Below are positions 6,855-8,989 of a stretch of DNA of 8,989 nt, one piece after another (position 1 is the stretch's first letter; each line of letters starts with the position of its first letter). A model generated the notes under the pieces. It was not told the origin of the DNA. It did not search any database and worked only from the letters and a program-made list of their open reading frames with translations. The DNA is from JANNMJ01 sp031397815 (GTDB taxonomy: Bacteria; Bacteroidota; Bacteroidia; Cytophagales; Hymenobacteraceae), in contig JANNMJ010000205.1 in NCBI GenBank assembly GCA_031397815.1, forward strand, positions 1 through 8,989, in the 5' to 3' direction. A program made the translations under genes and the position numbers.

Positions 6855-7064
6855 AGGTGGGATATATCCCAGTCGACCAAACGTTGCCGTTTGATAAGGT
6901 GGGATATATCCCAGTCGACAAAACGTTGCCATTTGGTTAGGTGGGATACATCCCGGTCGACCAAACGTTGCCATTTGATAAGGTGGGATATATCCCAGTC
7001 GACCAAACGTTGCCATTTGATAGGGTGGGATACATCCCAAGTCACTAAAAAGCCCCGTTCGATA
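6855..7064. repeat. 42-bp tandem repeat array with central palindrome
   Basis: Four near-identical 42-bp units start at 6855, 6897, 6939 and 6981; they differ from the fourth at one, three and two positions. A fifth, degenerate unit (7023-7064) shares about two thirds of positions. Each unit opens with the palindrome TGGGATATATCCCA (or GGGATACATCCC in units 3 and 5), followed in units 1, 2 and 4 by GTCGAC and AACGTT. Unit 1 adds a perfect CAAACG-TTGC-CGTTTG stem. A sixth palindrome (7069-7080) lies in the terminator loop at exactly the same 42-bp phase. The array begins 10 bp after the stop of the T9SS remnant. There are no unique spacers, so it is not a CRISPR. Because 42 is a multiple of three, several frames stay open on both strands; these look like by-products of the repeat. 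Confidence 0.9.
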
Positions 7065-7101
7065 ACTTGGGATGTATCCCAAGCTATCGAACGGGGCTTT
7101 T
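7048..7101. terminator. Strong bidirectional terminator
   Basis: AAAAGCCCCGTTCGATA (7048-7064) pairs perfectly over 17 bp with 7085-7101. The loop itself folds as CTTGGGAT-GT-ATCCCAAG (7066-7083), so nearly the whole 54 nt is palindromic. T-tracts lie on both sides: TTTT at 7098-7101 for the plus strand, and the A-run at 7047-7051 for the minus strand. It lies between convergent genes and 16 bp from the stop of the minus-strand gene at 7118. Confidence 0.9.
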
Positions 7102-7117
7102 CGTAGGCTAAGCGGCT

Positions 7118-7876
7118 CTAGCTGCTCGGCGTATCGGCTTTTTTGCGTGCGCCGCTACTCCCTTTGACCACCCGATGCGGCAGCCCCGCATAATTAAAGT
7201 ACTTCCTCGCCTGCTTCGGGTCGGTGAAGTGCACGAACAGCGCCGTGCAGTGCAGCCGCCAGAGGTTATCGGTGAGGGTTTTGAGGGTGGGGCTGAAATC
7301 GGAGATCGAATCCTTGACCAGCGTGCGGCTGGTGGTCTTGATTTCGAAGACCGAGTCATACGTCGTGAGCAGGGCGCGGGCGGCAGCACCGGGCCGCTCA
7401 CCGACGGTACCGGCCGCCGCGCCGTCGGGCACCGGAAGTGCCGCGAGCTTGGCGTCGGCGGCTTCCAGCGCCTCCGTGTACTTCGTGAGGCGCGTGGGCC
7501 GCAGCTTCTTCGCTGCCGCGGTGAGCCCGCCGAGCTTGTCGGGGTAGAACAGGGCTTCTTCCGCCGGGTGCCGCTGCAGATACGGCCGCAGCACATCGAC
7601 CTCCGTGGTCCGAATAAACGTCTTGAACGCCGCAAACGCCTCCGCTTCCGTCGCGGTGCCCGATTTCGACGTGCCCGCTGCGCCCAAGCGCTCCACCATT
7701 TCCTTCCGGAAGGCATCGCGCGCCTTCGTCAGGTCAGGGCCGCAGGCGGCGATTAATCCTTCGACGTCGGGGGCGGTAATAGCCGCCACCGAAAAGTCGG
7801 CGAAATTGGCAAGGGCGGGACGGCTAGCGCCGAGTTTCGCCATAAAGTTTTCGTATTTGTCATCCTGGTAGGCCAT
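7118..7876 (-). CDS. Helical protein of unknown function
   Basis: This encodes a 252-residue soluble protein with no signal peptide or membrane segment; I do not recognise its family. It is Ala/Lys-rich and probably mostly alpha-helical. The N-terminal half (about 5-140) contains several amphipathic helices (for example 48-64 and 115-145). A flexible Ala/Gly/Pro stretch follows at about 148-166. The C-terminal part (about 170-232) looks the best ordered, with RTLVKDSISDFSPTLKTL, NLWRLHCTALFVHF and KQARKYFNYAGLPHRV, ahead of a basic Ser/Lys-rich tail. The start at 7876 is the first ATG of an open frame whose GC-rich third positions match host genes. It is transcribed alone, away from the TlpA-like gene, and ends just before the bidirectional terminator. 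A TACCTTTC at 7903-7910 (minus strand) resembles a -7 element, but no -33 TTTG was found. Confidence 0.8.
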   Translation of the reverse strand: MAYQDDKYENFMAKLGASRPALANFADFSVAAITAPDVEGLIAACGPDLTKARDAFRKEMVERLGAAGTSKSGTATEAEAFAAFKTFIRTTEVDVLRPYLQRHPAEEALFYPDKLGGLTAAAKKLRPTRLTKYTEALEAADAKLAALPVPDGAAAGTVGERPGAAARALLTTYDSVFEIKTTSRTLVKDSISDFSPTLKTLTDNLWRLHCTALFVHFTDPKQARKYFNYAGLPHRVVKGSSGARKKADTPSS

Positions 7877-8108
7877 GACAGAACATTGGGTTTAGTGAGC
7901 AGGAAAGGTAGTAGAAAAATTAATATCTCGTAGCGATAGCTACTATGCAAGCGTAATTGTGGCTGGGCTTAACTCCACCGCGCTAACATCCCCTCTCCCC
8001 CAAACCCCGCCGCCGCCTTACGTTTACGCCCCCCGCCGAAACCTCCCCCGCGTTGGCGCGTTGTGCAAAGCGCCACGTGTGCTTTGGGCGCTTGTCGGCG
8101 GCTTTCCT
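7877..8108. other. Divergent intergenic region
   Basis: This 232-bp gap separates two divergently transcribed genes and must hold both promoters, but neither is clear. It contains a small hairpin GTAGC-GATA-GCTAC (7930-7943), a pyrimidine-rich stretch near 7986-8020, and overlapping inverted repeats CAAAGC/GCTTTG (8066-8071, 8081-8086) and AAGCGCC/GGCGCTT (8068-8074, 8087-8093). The last two, 15-40 bp before the ATG at 8109, could be an operator or part of the leader. None has a known role. Confidence 0.3.
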
Positions 8109-8989
8109 ATGCGTGTAATTGCTTTTGCAGCGAGTCTGCTCCCGTTTTTTCTTCTTTTGGCCGGGTGTTCCGGTTCGTCTTCTTCGGATGATTCGGCCGG
8201 TGGGGCGGCAGGCGGTAGTGCGCCGCAGCTGGCGCGTGGGCCGTGGCGCGGCGCCCTCGCGGTGGCGGGGAATCAGCGGTTGCCGTTTGAGCTGACCGTG
8301 CTGCCCGATTCGGCAGGACAGCCGCGCGCGCTGCTCCACAACGGCGGTGAGACGTTCCGCCTCACCGAGTTCGACCACGGCAACGGCGATTCTCTCCGGA
8401 TTCGGCTCCACGTTTTTGATGCCGTGCTCGTCGGGCAGGTCGAGCGCAAAAGCTTCACCGGCTATTGGCAGAAGCTCGACGCTAAAACGCCGTTCCGCGT
8501 GCCGTTCCGCCTGATTCCCGGCCGAGCGCCGAAGCCGCAAGCCCGGCCCGCGCTCAACTTCAGCGGCAAGTGGGCGGTGAAGTTTCAGGATGCCGCCGAG
8601 CCCGTCGACCCCGCATCGGTGTACCCCGCCGTGGGCGTTTTCGAGCAGAAAGGCACCGTAGTCAGCGGCACCTTCCTCACCGAAACCGGCGATTACCGCT
8701 ACCTGCGCGGCTACGCTCACAAGGATTCGCTCCGCCTCTTCACCTTCGACGGCGCCCACGGCTACGTCTTCAACGCCGTCCGGCAACCCGACGGCTCCCT
8801 GCGCGGCGATTTCTGGTCCGGCCTAAAGGGCCACGAAACCTGGACCGCCCGCCTCGACCCCAACGCCCGCCTCGCCGACGCTGAGTCCATCACCGGCATG
8901 AAACCCGGTCAGGATAGCCTCACCTTCACCTTCCCCGACCTCAACGGCCGACCCGTATCGACCCGCGACCCGCGCTTTCGCGGCAAAGT
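8109..8989 (+). CDS. TlpA-like thiol-disulfide lipoprotein (3' end outside window)
   Basis: 293 codons are visible and the frame is still open at the window edge. The start at 8109 opens a lipoprotein signal peptide with lipobox LLAGC (Cys20), followed by a Ser/Gly/Asp linker (21-39). Two beta-rich N-terminal segments follow: about 44-137 (GPWRGALAV... RIRLHVFDAVLVGQV) and about 150-250 (FSGKWAVKF... YPAVGVFEQKGTVVSGTF... GDYRYLRGY... GDFWSGLKGHETWTARL). The visible end (LTFTFPDLNGRPVSTRDPRFRGK) is the usual lead-in to the thioredoxin fold of TlpA/AlkC-like redoxins in Bacteroidota, so the CxxC motif should lie just beyond 8989. Such proteins reduce or exchange disulfides on the outer face of a membrane. 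The redoxin assignment rests on recalled architecture because the catalytic domain is not in the window. A minus-strand open frame over the same bases is a shadow. Confidence 0.8.
   Translation, partial: MRVIAFAASLLPFFLLLAGCSGSSSSDDSAGGAAGGSAPQLARGPWRGALAVAGNQRLPFELTVLPDSAGQPRALLHNGGETFRLTEFDHGNGDSLRIRLHVFDAVLVGQVERKSFTGYWQKLDAKTPFRVPFRLIPGRAPKPQARPALNFSGKWAVKFQDAAEPVDPASVYPAVGVFEQKGTVVSGTFLTETGDYRYLRGYAHKDSLRLFTFDGAHGYVFNAVRQPDGSLRGDFWSGLKGHETWTARLDPNARLADAESITGMKPGQDSLTFTFPDLNGRPVSTRDPRFRGK

Noticed and set aside
6855..7064. CRISPR array
   Set aside because: Units are contiguous and nearly identical over all 42 bp with no variable spacers, and no cas genes are present.
6855..7064. Iteron-type replication origin
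   Set aside because: There is no replication initiator gene or AT-rich unwinding region next to it. The unit is longer than usual iterons, and the setting between convergent chromosomal genes fits a 3' intergenic repeat better.
6797..7106. Small proteins with 14-residue repeats on both strands (for example GYIPPYQMATFGRL units)
   Set aside because: A 42-bp repeat keeps any stop-free frame open automatically. Several frames on both strands are equally open, and the differences between units do not favour synonymous sites in any one frame as far as can be judged.
7983..8786. 267-residue open frame on the minus strand
   Set aside because: It is antisense to the TlpA-like lipoprotein, which has a signal peptide and recognisable modules; this frame has neither.

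Overview
The window looks like chromosomal DNA of a GC-rich member of the Bacteroidota, most likely Hymenobacter or a close relative in the Cytophagales. This rests on four things: a perfect Bacteroidota-type promoter (TTTG, 20 bp, TAccTTTG) in front of the aconitase gene; a C-terminal fragment of a type IX secretion (T9SS) sorting domain; two lipoproteins whose modules resemble proteins common in Hymenobacter; and no clear Shine-Dalgarno sequences. The genus is an inference.

Layout from left to right. Bases 1-504 hold no gene. They contain a terminator-like hairpin (21-55), a compact palindrome (121-159), a small hairpin (170-182) and a 240-bp imperfect inverted repeat (217-456). Then come two minus-strand transcription units: an unusual Pro/Ala/Lys-rich lipoprotein (505-2655) and aconitate hydratase (2895-5177), separated by hairpins that should end the acn transcript. 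The acn promoter lies at 5216-5247. A plus-strand gene, clearly poorer in GC than its surroundings (5339-6718), encodes a predicted PD-(D/E)XK nuclease-like protein. Directly behind it is an orphan 33-codon T9SS sorting-domain tail (6744-6845), apparently the 3' end of a gene whose body is missing. Next is a 42-bp tandem repeat array (6855-7064) built around a 12-14 bp palindrome, running in phase into a strong bidirectional terminator (7048-7101). A minus-strand helical protein of unknown function (7118-7876) converges on that terminator. A plus-strand TlpA-like redox lipoprotein starts at 8109 and runs off the right edge just before its expected thioredoxin fold.

Aconitase is the only gene with a firmly known metabolic role (TCA cycle). 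The two lipoproteins and the lost T9SS protein are envelope or secreted proteins. The most unusual part is 5339-7101: a foreign-looking nuclease gene, a decapitated secretion tail, and a phased palindrome array merged with a terminator. This reads as a site of past gene replacement, possibly with a protein-binding or structured-RNA array. No tRNA, rRNA, CRISPR array, transposase or integrase was seen.
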